Shown: positions 47,364-58,825, counted from the stretch's first letter. The stretch: DNA of 61,894 nucleotides from an uncultured Rhodospirillaceae bacterium (GCA_903924765.1 CAIYCT010000009.1:1-61894), one strand, 5' to 3'. Numbers and translations are program-made. The notes: generated by a model not told the origin, from the sequence alone.

Positions 47364-47530
47364 TGCGGGTGAGTCCTTATAAATAATTTGCGATAAACCG
47401 CCACACCTTAAATAGGAAGACAATGGCGATTTCATGGCAAGGGTTGAACCACAACCGTCGTTCAAGAACAAGCCGATTTGTCGACCGCGCGTTTAATCGC
47501 CAGAACTTGCCGACGACAATACCCCATTCA

Positions 47531-47559
47531 TTGACAGATTGACCGGAGCGCTCTATCTG
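47531..47559 (+). promoter_or_regulatory. Sigma-70-like promoter upstream of secA
   Basis: A perfect -35 TTGACA (47531-47536) and a weaker -10 TATCTG (47554-47559) lie 17 bases apart, 57 bases before the chosen secA start. If correct, transcription begins downstream of the earlier in-frame GTG at 47559, which supports the ATG at 47616. Confidence 0.55.
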
Positions 47560-47615
47560 TGAGCAGCCTCGGAACAGAGGTTATCTTTGTTGCAGTTGCG
47601 AAGGTCTTTATTTCC

Positions 47616-50237
47616 ATGTTCGGCGCACTTGCCCGGCGGCTTTTTGGCACCGCCAATGATCGTCTCGTCAAAGGGCTTACGGCTCGCGTAGCCGCTATCA
47701 ACGCTCTCGAGCCCAAGATTTCCGCCCTGAACGACCAGGAACTGGCCGATCAAACCCGCCTGTTCAAAGACCGTCTGGCCGCCGGAGAAACCCTGGACGA
47801 CCTGCTGGTCGAAGCCTTCGCCACCGTGCGCGAGGCCGCCAAGCGAACCTTGGGCCAACGGCATTTCGACGTGCAGCTGATGGGCGGCATCGTCCTGCAC
47901 CAGGGCCGCATCGCCGAAATGAAGACCGGCGAAGGCAAAACCCTGGTCGCCACCTTGGCCGTCTATCTTAATGCCTTGACCGGCCTGGGCGTGCATGTGG
48001 TCACCGTCAACGATTACTTGGCCAAGCGCGATTCCAATTGGATGGGCCGGGTCTATCGGTTCTTAGGCCTGAGCGTCGGCGTTATCGTGCATGGCATGGA
48101 TGATCTCCAGCGGGCCGAGGCCTATGGCTGCGACGTCACCTATGGCACCAACAATGAGTTGGGCTTTGATTATCTGCGCGACAACATGAAGTTCCATCTG
48201 GACGAGATGGTCCATCGCCCCTTCCATTTCGCCATCGTCGATGAAGTGGATTCGATCCTGATCGACGAAGCCCGCACGCCGCTGATCATTTCCGGTCCCA
48301 CCGACGACAATTCAGAACTCTATCGCTTGGTTGACAGGATCATGCCTGGCCTGGTGGAAGAGGATTTCGAAAAAGACGAAAAAGTGCGCTCGGTCACTCT
48401 GACCGAAGCGGGCGTCGAGCATGTGGAAGCCATGCTGGTGGAAGCCGGTTTGATGAAGGGCGGACTGTATGACGTGGGCAATATCAGCCTGGTTCATCAC
48501 ATCAATCAGGCCCTTCGGGCGCACAAGCTGTTCACCCGCGATGTGGATTATCTGATCAAGGACGACAAGGTGGTGCTGGTGGATGAATTCACTGGCCGCA
48601 TGATGGAGGGACGCCGCTTCTCGGAAGGGCTGCACCAAGCTTTGGAAGCCAAGGAAGGCGTGACCATTCAGAACGAGAACCAAACCCTGGCCTCGATCAC
48701 CTTCCAGAATCTGTTTCGGCAATATCCCAAACTGGCGGGCATGACCGGCACCGCCATGACCGAAGCTGGCGAATTTCAGGAAATCTACAATTTGGAAGTG
48801 GTGGAAATGCCCACCAACATTCCGGTGTCGCGCATCGACGCGGATGACGAGGTCTATCGCACCGCCAAGGAAAAGTACGAGGCCATCGTCACCTTGGTCA
48901 AGGAATGCCGCGACCGCCATCAACCGGTGTTGGTCGGCACCACCTCGATCGAAAAGTCCGAGCTGCTGTCCGAACTGCTGAAGAAAAACAAGATCGCTCA
49001 CCAAGTCCTGAACGCCCGTTATCACGAGCAGGAAGCCTCCATCGTCGCCCAAGCCGGACAGCCGAACGGCGTCACCATCGCCACCAACATGGCGGGCCGC
49101 GGCACCGACATTCAGCTGGGCGGCAACGCCGACATGCTGATCGAAGAGCAATTGGCCAAGGTCGCGCCCGGTCCCGAGCGGGACAAGCGCGAACAGGCCA
49201 TCCGTGCCGAAGTGGCCGTCGACAAAGTCAAGGTTTTAGAAGCGGGCGGTCTATATGTGATCGGCACCGAACGCCATGAAAGCCGACGCATCGACAATCA
49301 GCTGCGCGGCCGCTCGGGCCGTCAGGGCGATCCCGGCGCGTCCAAGTTCTTCCTGTCGCTGGAAGACGATTTAATGCGCATCTTCGGTTCCGAGCGCATG
49401 GACGGCATGTTGCAGCGCTTGGGGCTTAAGGACGGCGAAGCCATCGTCCATCCCTGGATCAACAAGGCGCTGGAAAAGGCGCAGCAAAAAGTCGAGGCGC
49501 GCAATTTCGACGTTCGCAAGAACCTGCTGAAATTCGACGACGTGATGAACGATCAGCGCAAGGTGATCTACGAACAACGCCGCGACATGATGCGAGCCAA
49601 AGACGTGGCCGAAGACGTGGCTGGCATGCGCCACGACGTCATCGAAGATTTGGTTCACGTGGCTATCCCCGAGCGGGCCTATGCCGAGGAATGGAACATT
49701 CACGGCTTGCACGAGGAAGTCTTGCGCGTGCTGGGCCTGGATTTGCCCATCGCCGAGTGGGCCAAGGAAGACGGCATCGCCGATCAGGAAATCCTGGCCC
49801 GCATCATGGATGCCTCGGACCGCAAGATGGCCGCCAAGGCCGCCGATATCGGCCCCGACACCATGCGCATGGTCGAACGCAGCCTGTTGCTGCAAATCCT
49901 GGATGGCGCGTGGAAAGAGCATCTGCTGCAATTGGACCATTTGCGCCAAGGCATCGGCTTGCGCGCCTATGCCCAGCGCGACCCCTTGAACGAGTACAAG
50001 CGCGAGGCCTTCAATCTGTTCGAGACCATGCTGAACGATCTGCGCGAACGAGTCACCAGCGTGCTGTCTCATGTGGACATCAAGGTGGGCGAACCGCCGC
50101 CGGAACCCCAAGCCCTACCCGCCGCCTATCCATCCACTGGCGGGGCTCATCCCGAATGGAACGACACGCCGCGCAATTCACCCTGTCCTTGCGGATCTGG
50201 CCGCAAATTCAAACATTGTCACGGGGCAAGCCTTTAG
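47616..50237 (+). CDS. secA: Preprotein translocase ATPase SecA
   Basis: SecA drives unfolded preproteins through SecYEG. The 873-residue protein has the DEAD-like motor (MKTGEGKTL near residue 103, [13 protein letters not shown]), preprotein cross-linking domain, helical scaffold, and a C-terminal zinc-binding tail with [14 protein letters not shown] for SecB binding. I chose ATG 47616 ([10 protein letters not shown]), which follows an AAGG sequence; a GTG at 47559 is in frame but lies in the promoter. Monocistronic. Confidence 0.97.
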   Translation: MFGALARRLFGTANDRLVKGLTARVAAINALEPKISALNDQELADQTRLFKDRLAAGETLDDLLVEAFATVREAAKRTLGQRHFDVQLMGGIVLHQGRIAEMKTGEGKTLVATLAVYLNALTGLGVHVVTVNDYLAKRDSNWMGRVYRFLGLSVGVIVHGMDDLQRAEAYGCDVTYGTNNELGFDYLRDNMKFHLDEMVHRPFHFAIVDEVDSILIDEARTPLIISGPTDDNSELYRLVDRIMPGLVEEDFEKDEKVRSVTLTEAGVEHVEAMLVEAGLMKGGLYDVGNISLVHHINQALRAHKLFTRDVDYLIKDDKVVLVDEFTGRMMEGRRFSEGLHQALEAKEGVTIQNENQTLASITFQNLFRQYPKLAGMTGTAMTEAGEFQEIYNLEVVEMPTNIPVSRIDADDEVYRTAKEKYEAIVTLVKECRDRHQPVLVGTTSIEKSELLSELLKKNKIAHQVLNARYHEQEASIVAQAGQPNGVTIATNMAGRGTDIQLGGNADMLIEEQLAKVAPGPERDKREQAIRAEVAVDKVKVLEAGGLYVIGTERHESRRIDNQLRGRSGRQGDPGASKFFLSLEDDLMRIFGSERMDGMLQRLGLKDGEAIVHPWINKALEKAQQKVEARNFDVRKNLLKFDDVMNDQRKVIYEQRRDMMRAKDVAEDVAGMRHDVIEDLVHVAIPERAYAEEWNIHGLHEEVLRVLGLDLPIAEWAKEDGIADQEILARIMDASDRKMAAKAADIGPDTMRMVERSLLLQILDGAWKEHLLQLDHLRQGIGLRAYAQRDPLNEYKREAFNLFETMLNDLRERVTSVLSHVDIKVGEPPPEPQALPAAYPSTGGAHPEWNDTPRNSPCPCGSGRKFKHCHGASL

Positions 50238-50328
50238 GTCGCAAGGATTTGAAATAAAATCCCTCTACGCTTTCAAGACATTCTCATTTACGTTAGCGAG
50301 ACTTAATCGCTAAGGGGGTCTTGTCCAA

Positions 50329-51060
50329 GTGAGAACGGAAGCGATCAAAGTCATCATCGTCGAGGATGAAGGGGCTTTACGCAGCAGCGTCGTGAGTTTC
50401 TTAAGCGCGACGGGCATGGATGTTCGCGGCGTCGCCGATGGACTGTCTTTTGACCTGTTGTGGAAGTGCTGGCCTGCCGATGTGGTCGTTCTGGATATCG
50501 GATTGCCTGGCGAGGACGGCATTTCCATTGCCGCGCGACTGCAAACCGACACTCCGCCCGGCATCATCATCCTGACCGCTCGCTCGTCGTCCAAGGATCA
50601 CGTGGACGGGTTGATCGCGGGGGCCGACGCCTATTTGGTGAAACCATTGGACCTTCGGGTGCTGGAGTCCACGATCCGCAATCTCGCCCGCCGCTTGGGC
50701 GCCGTCGTAACCCCACCCGATGAATGATCGTGGGTCTTCGACCTCTCCAGTTGGTCCCTCATCACGCCCTCGGGGCACGGGATCTTGTTGACCTCGGCTG
50801 AATTCGGTTTGCTGTTGGCGTTGTCGGAAAATCCAGGCCACGCCGTCCGCCGCCAAGAGATTTTGGATTGCCTTAACCACCACCGCGGCACCGAGAACCA
50901 ACGCAATCTGGAAGTCTTGATCACCCGTCTACGCCGCAAGGTGGAAGCCGAAGCCAAGCTGGGTCTGCCGATCCGGTCGGTTCGGTCGGTGGGGTATGTG
51001 TTCCATTCGCCTTTGGAGCGCAAAGGCGATATGGGGGAGCGTCGGGGGGATGCGGGTTAG
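50329..51060 (+). pseudogene. OmpR-type response regulator interrupted by an in-frame TGA
   Basis: A receiver domain (Asp56 phospho-acceptor, Thr83, Lys105) begins at GTG 50329. Its frame stops at TGA 50725-50727, yet continues without further stops to 51060 and encodes a complete winged-helix DNA-binding domain (FDLSSWSLITPSG, LTSAEFGLLLAL, RNLEVLITRLRRK, IRSVRSVGYVF). The break falls in the linker between domains. Undisturbed, the product would be 243 residues, normal for the family. So this is a nonsense mutation, a sequence error, leaky UGA readthrough, or a functional split with re-initiation. The histidine kinase gene overlaps its end by 11 bases. Confidence 0.8.
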
Positions 51061-53071
51061 TCGTCTTCTGCTCTGGTTCCTTATTTATGCGACGCCCATC
51101 TGGGCGTTGCCTTTTGGGGCGACACTCGTTTTCGCCCAGGAAGCCATCGTTTGGGACGCCAATACCAAGGATGTGGATCTGGCGGGAAAGATGTCCATGC
51201 TGCGCGATCCAAGCGGACTCTTGACTATTGATGACGTCGTCCAGCCCGAGCGCGCCCAAGACTTTAAGCCGCAGGACTCCATCTTGGCGCAGGGCTTCAC
51301 CCGCGACGTGTTCTGGCTGAAATTCGATCTGACCGCCGATCATGACGACTCTCTACTTTTGCAGGTGAATCTGCCTTATCTGGAGCATGTCACTTTGTAT
51401 GCTCCCACCCGATACGGCGGCATGACCGAAACGACCTTGGGTATCCGCCACCCCTTTGTCGCCCGTCCCTTTCCTCATCGCAGCTTGCTTTTTCCCCTTG
51501 CCCTGCCCCATGGGCCATCGCAAACCTATTACCTGCAGATTGAATCCACCTCGACCATGGTCGTGCGCGCCCATTTATGGAGCCAGAGCGCTTTTGCCCT
51601 GTTTGCCAGCCAAGATTCCCTGGTGATGGGATTGATGCACGGCGCCTCTTTGATTATGGTTCTGTTTGCGTTGATTCAGTATCTTCTGTCCCGCGATTCC
51701 ACTTATGGCTGGCTGACCCTGTACATCGCCATGGCTGAATTGGCGTTTCTTAGCGCCAATGGATATCTGCACTTCATTTTGCCCACCAGCCCCATTGCCG
51801 TCGAAACGATCTACCGGTCCAGCATCTTGCTGTACATCATGGTCGCCACCCTCTGCGGCGCATCCGTCCTTAAATTGTATGAATGGACCCCGGTTACCAA
51901 TCGGGTCTTACAGATTTTCATCATTTTGGTCACCTGTTGGTCGTTTGTCCAGTGGTGGGGATTCGACGGCTGGATCATTGTTTCTCCTGTCGCCACCACG
52001 ATCATCGCCGTCATTGATGTGCTTCTGATTGGTCTGGCGGCTAAACGCGCCATCAAAGGCGATAGCCCCGCCATCGCCGCCCTGATCGGCTTTCTGATTC
52101 CCGTCACCATCGGAGCGATCATTCAATTTAGGAATGTGTTGGGTCTGTCGATCTACCCCAACACGATCGACTACGCGCAGCAAGTAGGTCTCATCCCGTT
52201 TGCCGTCATGCTCAGCCTAAGCGTGTTTATGCGCACCCGTCGAATTGAAAGCGAAAAGCTAGAAGTGCAGGGCGCTTTGCTGGCGTTGTCCGCCTCGATC
52301 GAACAGAACCTAAGTTTGCAAGTCAACATCCGCACCCAAGAATTGACCCAAACCCAGAAACGGTTGGAATCAGCGTTGACGGCGGAACGTCAAGCGTCAC
52401 AAGAGCAACGGGATTTCCTGACCATGGTGTCCCATGAATTCCGAACGCCCCTGGCAATTCTAGGCGCGTCTACGCAAGTCCTGGAATTGAAAGTGGTCGA
52501 TGAAGACGATGTGCTGGATGAATTGGTCAAAATCGCCGATGCCACCGAACGCATGACCACTTTGGTGGAGTCCTATTTGACCGACGAATGGCTAGGCGCA
52601 ACCACGGCGGCGCTGCATCCAATCCGCTTTGTCATCGCCGATTTCCTGACCGATCTGTGCCACATTTATCGGCGAGACTTCCCCGATCACACTTTCGTGC
52701 TTGACGTCTTTGGACGTCTGGAGGTCGAAGCCGATCCCCAGTTGCTGGAAGTGGCCGTGGGAAATCTGCTGTCCAATGCCGCTAAATACGCGCCGTCTTT
52801 CAGTATGATTACCATCGAAGCGCGTCGGCATGGCGACGATTGCCGCATCACCGTCAGCGATAGCGGCGCGGGACTCCCGGAGGACGAAACCGAACGCATC
52901 TTTGACCGCTTCTATCGTTCGTCCAATTCCATCGGCAAACCCGGCGTCGGGCTGGGGCTGCATCTGGTGCGCCGAATCGCTGTTTTGCATGGCGGTTCGG
53001 TCAAGGCCTTCAACCGCCCCGAGGGCGGCGCCTGCTTCGATTTCCGCATCAAAGCCGTTCCTATGGTTTGA
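51050..53071 (+). CDS. Membrane sensor histidine kinase with 7TMR-DISM sensor
   Basis: The 673-residue kinase has a signal peptide, a periplasmic 7TMR-DISMED2 domain (about 35-170), seven transmembrane helices (about 190-400), a coiled-coil linker, and the kinase core: H-box VSHEFRTPL with the phospho-acceptor His462, N-box NLLSNAAKYAP, G1 DSGAGLP, F FDRFYRS, G2 GVGLGLHLV. All motifs are intact. 7TMR-DISM domains sense small molecules or carbohydrates; the ligand is unknown. I chose ATG 51050, which overlaps the regulator gene by 11 bases. Its cognate regulator is the interrupted gene just upstream. Confidence 0.93.
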   Translation: MRVSRLLLWFLIYATPIWALPFGATLVFAQEAIVWDANTKDVDLAGKMSMLRDPSGLLTIDDVVQPERAQDFKPQDSILAQGFTRDVFWLKFDLTADHDDSLLLQVNLPYLEHVTLYAPTRYGGMTETTLGIRHPFVARPFPHRSLLFPLALPHGPSQTYYLQIESTSTMVVRAHLWSQSAFALFASQDSLVMGLMHGASLIMVLFALIQYLLSRDSTYGWLTLYIAMAELAFLSANGYLHFILPTSPIAVETIYRSSILLYIMVATLCGASVLKLYEWTPVTNRVLQIFIILVTCWSFVQWWGFDGWIIVSPVATTIIAVIDVLLIGLAAKRAIKGDSPAIAALIGFLIPVTIGAIIQFRNVLGLSIYPNTIDYAQQVGLIPFAVMLSLSVFMRTRRIESEKLEVQGALLALSASIEQNLSLQVNIRTQELTQTQKRLESALTAERQASQEQRDFLTMVSHEFRTPLAILGASTQVLELKVVDEDDVLDELVKIADATERMTTLVESYLTDEWLGATTAALHPIRFVIADFLTDLCHIYRRDFPDHTFVLDVFGRLEVEADPQLLEVAVGNLLSNAAKYAPSFSMITIEARRHGDDCRITVSDSGAGLPEDETERIFDRFYRSSNSIGKPGVGLGLHLVRRIAVLHGGSVKAFNRPEGGACFDFRIKAVPMV

Positions 53072-53122
53072 GCGTAGCGTATCCGCTATACTGTTGGTCC
53101 CTCGAAAGGAAAGTTCTTGATC

Positions 53123-53680
53123 ATGCGCCGTTCCGCTTTGCTGATATGTTCATCTCTTGCCCTGATGGGAGCGATGAGTCCGGTATGGGCTCAGGATTGG
53201 CTGGTGGACACCAAGAAAAGCTCGGTAGGCATCGTCGGCCACAAACCCACAGGTCCTTTGACCGGTTCGGTGGAGAAATGGGATGGCCACATCATTTTCG
53301 ACCCCGAGAATCTGAACGCGTCCCATGTGAGCGTGACCATCGACACCGCTAGCATCCGCACTAACGACCAGCAATTGAACACCCTATTGCCCGGATCCGA
53401 TTGGCTGTCGGCCAACACATTTCCGATGGCCACATTCGAATCCACTTCGATCACCCATACGGGCGGCAATGCCTATGCCGCCGCTGGAACGGTCACCATT
53501 CGCGGCATCCGTCAGGCAGTGACCGTGCCCTTCACCGTGGACATTCTGAACAACACCGCCCACGCCCAAGGAACCTTCTCGGTGCTGCGCACCGATTTCG
53601 GCATCGGCAGCCTGATGGAGAACACCCCCGATCTAGGGTTCTCCATCGGGGTGACGTTTGATTTGAACGCAACGAAATAG
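53123..53680 (+). CDS. YceI family periplasmic lipid-binding protein
   Basis: A 185-residue YceI protein with a signal peptide ending in VWAQ near residue 24 and a lipocalin-like barrel (WLVDTKKSSVGIVG, LSANTFPMATFES, VTIRGIRQAVTVPFTV, FGIGSLME). Family members bind isoprenoid lipids such as ubiquinone precursors. I chose ATG 53123; an in-frame TTG two codons earlier is less likely. It ends at a hairpin shared with the convergent transporter. Confidence 0.9.
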   Translation: MRRSALLICSSLALMGAMSPVWAQDWLVDTKKSSVGIVGHKPTGPLTGSVEKWDGHIIFDPENLNASHVSVTIDTASIRTNDQQLNTLLPGSDWLSANTFPMATFESTSITHTGGNAYAAAGTVTIRGIRQAVTVPFTVDILNNTAHAQGTFSVLRTDFGIGSLMENTPDLGFSIGVTFDLNATK

Positions 53681-53703
53681 GGCTTCCCGTTACCGGGAAG
53701 CCC
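53680..53703. terminator. Bidirectional hairpin between yceI and the OFA transporter
   Basis: GGGCTTCCCG and CGGGAAGCCC form a perfect 10-bp stem with a four-base loop (TTAC). It lies between two convergent genes; only a short T-run follows on either strand. Confidence 0.65.
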
Positions 53704-53714
53704 TTGACGATCGG

Positions 53715-55418
53715 TTATTTGAACAAGATCACCGCTTTTTGCAAGGTGACCCAAATGCCCCAACCCAGCGGAATGCCCACCGCCGCCCAGGCCAAGACCA
53801 ACGCCAAGCCCGAAGACCCAGTTGTTGGCGCCAGCGTCAGCGCGCTCGAATCCGGCAGCGGTTCTGACTCCTTGCCCTCTTCCACCGCATCCTCGAAATC
53901 AGCCAGCCGGTTTTCCTGATCGTGGACCGCCTTGATCGAAGTCTTGGTTTCCGCAGCCACTTCCTCGTCAGTCATGAACAGATGTTCCGATACCGGCTTG
54001 ATCAGCAGGTTGCAGATAAAGCCCCCCAGCAGCAGCAGCGCCAAGATGTACATGGTTTGGTCGTAAGCGTCGGCGCGAGAGACACCCGCCGCCAACTGAT
54101 ATTCCCGCAGGTAATTGACCAGCACCGGACCGATGACGCCAGCGGTCGACCAAGCGGTCAGCAACCGCCCATGGATGGCCCCGACCATATGGGTGCCGAA
54201 CATATCCGCCAGATAGGCGGGCACGGTGGCGAAACCGCCGCCATACATGGACAAGATCACGCAGAAACTGGTCACGAACAAGAAGGTGCTGCCCAGATGC
54301 GCGGTGGTGGGCGCCATATAATACAGAGCGCCGCCCAGCACGAAGAACGTGAAATAGGTGGCCTTGCGCCCCAATTTATCAGAGATCGACGCCCAAAAGA
54401 ACCGGCCGCCAATGTTGAACAAGCTGAGCAAGCCGGTGAATCCGGCGGCGATAGCAGCGATGGAGGTCTTTTGCTCGGGGCTTAATTCACCAAATTTAAG
54501 CGTATTGCCCAGCAATTGCCCGCCGAACACTTCTTGCAACATGGGCGATGCCATGCCGATCACGCCGATGCCGGCGCTGACGTTCAGGCACAACACGCCC
54601 CAGATCAGCCAGAATTGCGGCGTCTTCCACGCCTTGTCCAAATGGACGTGGCGATGGGTGATCATCGACGACGCGCCCGCTTCCGGCGGAGTCCAACCGG
54701 CGGGTTTCCAACCATCGCGTGGCACCCGGTAACCCAAAGCGCCGCACACCATGAAGATGAAATAAATCGCCGCCATGGCCAAGAAGGTCTCGGCCACGCC
54801 CACCGAGGTGGGAGATTTGAAATAGGTCATCAGATTGTTGGCCAAGGGCGCGCCAACCATGGCGCCGCCGCCGAACCCCATGATCGCCATGCCGGTGGCC
54901 ATGCCGCGCCGGTCGGGAAACCATTTGATCAAGGTGGAAACCGGCGAAATATAGCCCAGCCCCAAACCGATGCCGCCGATGATCCCCGATCCCAGCCACA
55001 TGATCCAAATCTGATGCACGGAAACGCCGAAGGCCGAAATCACCAATCCGCCGCACCAGCACAAAGCCGCAACCAGACCGGCCTTGCGCGGTCCCGCATG
55101 CTCCAGCCAACCGCCCCAGATCGCCGCCGCCGATCCCAAGAAGACGAAGAATAGGGTAAACATCCAGCCCAGATCGCTGATTTTCCAATCGCAATTGGCG
55201 GCAAAAATGGTATCGAGCCAGCTAAGATCCGTCGCGCACGCAATCGGCGCCGTGATGCCGACAGCCTTCGACAACGGCAGCCAAAATACCGAAAAACCAT
55301 AGGCCATTCCGATGCACAAATGGATCGCCAGAGCGGCAGGCGGAACCAGCCAACGATTGTAATTGTCGGGAGCTATGGTGCGCTCTCTGCTGAAGAAACT
55401 ATGGGACAATGCGGACAT
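53715..55418 (-). CDS. OFA-family MFS transporter (oxalate/formate antiporter-like)
   Basis: A 567-residue permease with about twelve transmembrane segments, and the OFA-family layout: NRWLVPPAALAIHLCIGMAYGFSVFW at the start and a RRGMATGMAIMGFGGGAMVGAPL motif. Members exchange oxalate and formate or carry other monocarboxylates, and are usually identified only by family. An insertion near residues 85-110 and a cytoplasmic acidic C-terminal region precede the last helix. It converges on yceI across a shared hairpin. The substrate is not predicted. Confidence 0.9.
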   Translation of the reverse strand: MSALSHSFFSRERTIAPDNYNRWLVPPAALAIHLCIGMAYGFSVFWLPLSKAVGITAPIACATDLSWLDTIFAANCDWKISDLGWMFTLFFVFLGSAAAIWGGWLEHAGPRKAGLVAALCWCGGLVISAFGVSVHQIWIMWLGSGIIGGIGLGLGYISPVSTLIKWFPDRRGMATGMAIMGFGGGAMVGAPLANNLMTYFKSPTSVGVAETFLAMAAIYFIFMVCGALGYRVPRDGWKPAGWTPPEAGASSMITHRHVHLDKAWKTPQFWLIWGVLCLNVSAGIGVIGMASPMLQEVFGGQLLGNTLKFGELSPEQKTSIAAIAAGFTGLLSLFNIGGRFFWASISDKLGRKATYFTFFVLGGALYYMAPTTAHLGSTFLFVTSFCVILSMYGGGFATVPAYLADMFGTHMVGAIHGRLLTAWSTAGVIGPVLVNYLREYQLAAGVSRADAYDQTMYILALLLLGGFICNLLIKPVSEHLFMTDEEVAAETKTSIKAVHDQENRLADFEDAVEEGKESEPLPDSSALTLAPTTGSSGLALVLAWAAVGIPLGWGIWVTLQKAVILFK

Positions 55419-55593
55419 GTTACCTCCCCGTTATGTTTCGTGGGTTTTCCCTTAGATTTGGATTCAGATAAAAATTTCAAGCCTTGCTTGGTTGTCTTTC
55501 TTTGGCTTGATCTGTTTCCTTGCCTTCCCGTTTTATTTTCGCAATGCTAGCGCAAATTTCGAGCAAATCAAAGCCCGCTCTAAACCGGCATTA

Positions 55594-56220
55594 TCAACCG
55601 AAAGTACGCGCCCAAGCGGCAATCAGGGCGGAATCCACTTCTTCCATGGTCGGGGTGTGGCCTAGGTCCCACAGCGAGGTGACGCCGTGGTCCTGAATGC
55701 CGCAAGGAACGATGCCGCCATAATGATCCAGGTTGGGATCGACGTTCAGCGCCAGCCCATGAAACGTCACCCATTTCCTGACCCGCACCCCGATGGCCGC
55801 GATTTTGTCCTCACGGCCCATGCCTCGATCAACCCACAGCCCCACACGCTCCTTGCGGATCATCGCCTTGACTCCGAAATCCTCGAGCGCGTCGATCGCC
55901 CATTTTTCCAGATTTTGGATATAAGCGCCGATATCGCAGCCACGCGCCTTCAAATCCAACATCACATAGGCGATCCGTTGTCCCGGCCCATGATAGGTAT
56001 ATTGTCCGCCGCGCCCGGCGCTGAAGATGGGAAAACGCTCGGGGTCCAGCAAATCCTGGGGTTTGGCGCTAGTTCCCGCCGTATAAAGAGAGGGATGTTC
56101 CAACAGCCAAACGCATTCGGGAGCGTTTGCCTGACGAATTTCCGCGACCCGTTTTTCCATGAACGCCAGCGCTTCCGGATAGGAAACCGGGGCCTGGGCG
56201 ATAATCCATTCTGGTTCCAT
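55594..56220 (-). CDS. lipB: Octanoyl-[acyl-carrier-protein]:protein N-octanoyltransferase
   Basis: LipB moves octanoyl groups from ACP to lipoyl domains for lipoate synthesis. The 208-residue enzyme has [11 protein letters not shown], the conserved [13 protein letters not shown] segment and the catalytic Cys in [11 protein letters not shown]. The chosen start is ATG 56220 (MEPEWI); the frame runs further upstream, but across the divergent tRNA-Leu gene, so the shorter product is right. Confidence 0.95.
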   Translation of the reverse strand: MEPEWIIAQAPVSYPEALAFMEKRVAEIRQANAPECVWLLEHPSLYTAGTSAKPQDLLDPERFPIFSAGRGGQYTYHGPGQRIAYVMLDLKARGCDIGAYIQNLEKWAIDALEDFGVKAMIRKERVGLWVDRGMGREDKIAAIGVRVRKWVTFHGLALNVDPNLDHYGGIVPCGIQDHGVTSLWDLGHTPTMEEVDSALIAAWARTFG

Positions 56221-56317
56221 CAATAACCCAACTTGATTAGAGGCTGCCGATTTGGTATTCCCCTGTCTCCTCGTTGGCAAGGTGGTTCTTTCATCTTGTC
56301 CGGCAAGGCTACCAGAT

Positions 56318-56402
56318 GCGGCCATGGCGGAATTGGTAGACGCGCACGCTTGAGGTGCGTGTGGCGAAAGTCGTGGGAGTTCGAGTCTCCCTGGCCGCAC
56401 CA
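56318..56402 (+). tRNA. tRNA-Leu (anticodon GAG)
   Basis: The 85-base cloverleaf has acceptor GCGGCCA with its complement TGGCCGC, an encoded CCA, anticodon stem CACGC/GCGTG with loop TTGAGGT (anticodon GAG), a long variable arm and a T-arm with GTTCGAGTC. It reads CUC and CUU codons. It lies about 100 bases from the divergent lipB start. Confidence 0.96.
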
Positions 56403-56408
56403 AAGATT

Positions 56409-56446
56409 AAAGCCCGCCGGGATCAAAACCGGCGGGCTTTGCTTTT
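56409..56446 (+). terminator. Intrinsic terminator after tRNA-Leu
   Basis: A perfect 12-bp stem, AAAGCCCGCCGG with CCGGCGGGCTTT, an eight-base loop and a following GCTTTT form a rho-independent terminator directly behind the tRNA. Confidence 0.9.
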
Positions 56447-56533
56447 AAATATTTATGGCGTCGTCCCATTGAACACACCTACTCGTTGGGGTATGGTTCC
56501 GAAACAGAAATAATCAGTTTCCTGGGGAAATGG

Positions 56534-58825
56534 ATGTCCAATTCACATGATCTGGCGCAAGCCGCGCTTGAGTACCATCGTCACCCGACTCCGGGAAAAA
56601 TCAGTGTAACACCGACGAAATCCCTTTCCACCCAACACGATCTGGCTCTGGCCTATTCGCCGGGCGTCGCCGCGCCGTGCGAAGCTATCGTCGCCGACCC
56701 CGACGCCGCCAACGATTTGACCGCGCGCGGCAATCTGGTCGCGGTGGTCACCAACGGCACCGCCGTACTGGGTTTGGGCGCCATCGGACCGCTGGCGGCC
56801 AAGCCAGTGATGGAAGGCAAAGGCGTCCTGTTCAAGAAATTCGCCGACATCGACGTCTTCGACTTGGAGATCAATGAAACCGATCCGGACAAATTGGTGG
56901 ACATCATTGCCTCGTTGGAGCCCACCTTCGGCGCCATCAATCTTGAAGACATCAAGGCCCCGGAGTGTTTCCACGTCGAGCGCAAGCTGAAGGAACGGAT
57001 GAAAATCCCGGTGATGCACGACGACCAACATGGCACCGCCATCGTGGTGGGCGCTGCCATGGTCAATGCGTTGAAGGTGGTGGGCAAGAACATCGCCGAA
57101 GTCAAGCTGGTCGCCTCGGGCGCCGGGGCCGCCGCGCTGGCCTGTTTGAACCTGCTGGTCGCTTTGGGCATGAAGCGCGAAAACATTTTCGTCTGCGACA
57201 TCGTCGGCTTGGTCTATGCCGGCCGCACCGAATTGATGGACGAATACAAATCGACCTTTTCGCAAAAGACCAACATGCGCACCATGGGCGAGGCCATCCA
57301 GGGCGCGGATATTTTCCTGGGGCTTTCCGCGCCGCGCGTCCTGTCGCCCGAAATGGTCGAGAAAATGGGCGAGAAGCCGATTATTTTCGCCCTGGCCAAC
57401 CCGCAACCGGAAATCCTGCCCGAGGATGCCCGCCGGGTCCGCCCCGAGGCCATCATTGCCACCGGCCGGTCCGACTATGCCAACCAAGTCAACAACGTGC
57501 TGGTTTTCCCCTATATCTTCCGCGGCGCGTTGGATGTGGGCGCCACTTGCATCAACGAAGAAATGAAACTGGCCGCCACCTACGCCTTGGCCGAGTTGGC
57601 CCACGCCGAGTCCGACGAGCGAGTGCGCGCTGCCTATAGCGATCAGGGACTCAGCTTCGGCCCCGATTACCTGATCCCCAAGCCGTTCGACTCCCGTCTG
57701 GTGCTGAAAATCGCCCCCGCCGTGGCCAAGGCGGCCATGAAGTCCGGCGTCGCCCGCCGACCGATCATCGATTTCGATGCCTATATGGAACGCCTCAGCC
57801 AATTCGTCTACCGCTCGGGGCTGGTGATGAAGCCGGTGTTCGAACGCGCTCGCGAACAACGCCGTCGTATTGTCTATGCCGAAGGTGAAAACCGCGCGGT
57901 CCTGCATGCCGTGCGCACCGTGGTCGGTGAACGCTTGGCTTTTCCCATCTTGGTGGGACGGCGCGACGTGGTTCTGCGCCGCATCCGTGAACTGGATCTG
58001 CGACTGAAGATCGACGAGGATTTTGAGCTGTGCGATCCCAACAGCGATCCGCGCTTCAACGACTACTGGTCGCTGTACCATTCCTTGATGGAACGCAAGG
58101 GCGTCAGCCCGGCATCGGCCCGCCAGTCGGTTAGAACCCGGCAGACGGTCATCGCCTCGCTGATGGTAAAACTGGGACAAGCCGACGCGCTGATTTGCGG
58201 CACCATCGGCTCCTATGCCGAGCATTTGGCCGATATCACCGAAGTCATCGGCATGCGCGACGGCGTCAAGACTCCGGCGGCCATGACCTTGTTGATTTTG
58301 CCGTCCGGTCCGATCTTCCTGTGCGACACCTATGTTACGCCCAAGCCCGACCCCGAGCAAATTGTCGAAAACACCTTGATGGCCGCCGACGAAGTGCGCC
58401 GCTTCGGCATTGAACCGAAGGTCGCCCTACTGTCTCATTCCAGCTTCGGCGGACGGGCCACCGAATCGGCTTTGCGCATGTCTACCGCTGTCTCCCGGCT
58501 GCATGAACGCGCGCCCTATCTGGAAGTGGACGGCGAGATGCACGGCGACGCGGCCTTAAGCGAAGTGATCCGGATGAAGATTTTCCCCAATTCCAAATTG
58601 AAGGGCAAAGCCAATCTGCTGATATTCCCCAATCTGGACGCGGCCAACATTTCCTTCAATCTGCTGAAAATGCTGTGCGAAGGCCTATCGGTCGGGCCCA
58701 TCCTGATGGGACCCAACCGTCCGGTACACATCCTGACTCCGTCGGCGTCGGCGCGCAATATCGTCAACGTCACCGCCCTGGCAGCGGTGGATTCGCAGAT
58801 GATCGGCAAAAGCGTTAGAACCTGA
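56534..58825 (+). CDS. maeB: NADP-dependent malic enzyme with phosphotransacetylase domain
   Basis: A 763-residue MaeB-type enzyme. The N-terminal malic enzyme domain (about 1-430) decarboxylates malate to pyruvate; [22 protein letters not shown] and [11 protein letters not shown] are visible. The C-terminal half (about 430-763) matches phosphate acetyltransferase and in this family regulates the enzyme rather than catalysing. The ATG at 56534 follows TGGGGAAA; the frame is open for 16 more codons upstream but that part is not family-like. It feeds pyruvate and NADPH when cells grow on C4 acids. Confidence 0.96.
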   Translation: MSNSHDLAQAALEYHRHPTPGKISVTPTKSLSTQHDLALAYSPGVAAPCEAIVADPDAANDLTARGNLVAVVTNGTAVLGLGAIGPLAAKPVMEGKGVLFKKFADIDVFDLEINETDPDKLVDIIASLEPTFGAINLEDIKAPECFHVERKLKERMKIPVMHDDQHGTAIVVGAAMVNALKVVGKNIAEVKLVASGAGAAALACLNLLVALGMKRENIFVCDIVGLVYAGRTELMDEYKSTFSQKTNMRTMGEAIQGADIFLGLSAPRVLSPEMVEKMGEKPIIFALANPQPEILPEDARRVRPEAIIATGRSDYANQVNNVLVFPYIFRGALDVGATCINEEMKLAATYALAELAHAESDERVRAAYSDQGLSFGPDYLIPKPFDSRLVLKIAPAVAKAAMKSGVARRPIIDFDAYMERLSQFVYRSGLVMKPVFERAREQRRRIVYAEGENRAVLHAVRTVVGERLAFPILVGRRDVVLRRIRELDLRLKIDEDFELCDPNSDPRFNDYWSLYHSLMERKGVSPASARQSVRTRQTVIASLMVKLGQADALICGTIGSYAEHLADITEVIGMRDGVKTPAAMTLLILPSGPIFLCDTYVTPKPDPEQIVENTLMAADEVRRFGIEPKVALLSHSSFGGRATESALRMSTAVSRLHERAPYLEVDGEMHGDAALSEVIRMKIFPNSKLKGKANLLIFPNLDAANISFNLLKMLCEGLSVGPILMGPNRPVHILTPSASARNIVNVTALAAVDSQMIGKSVRT

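Noticed and set aside
56543-58360. 605-codon open frame antisense to maeB
   Set aside because: maeB is intact and conserved throughout; the opposite frame is a codon-bias shadow.
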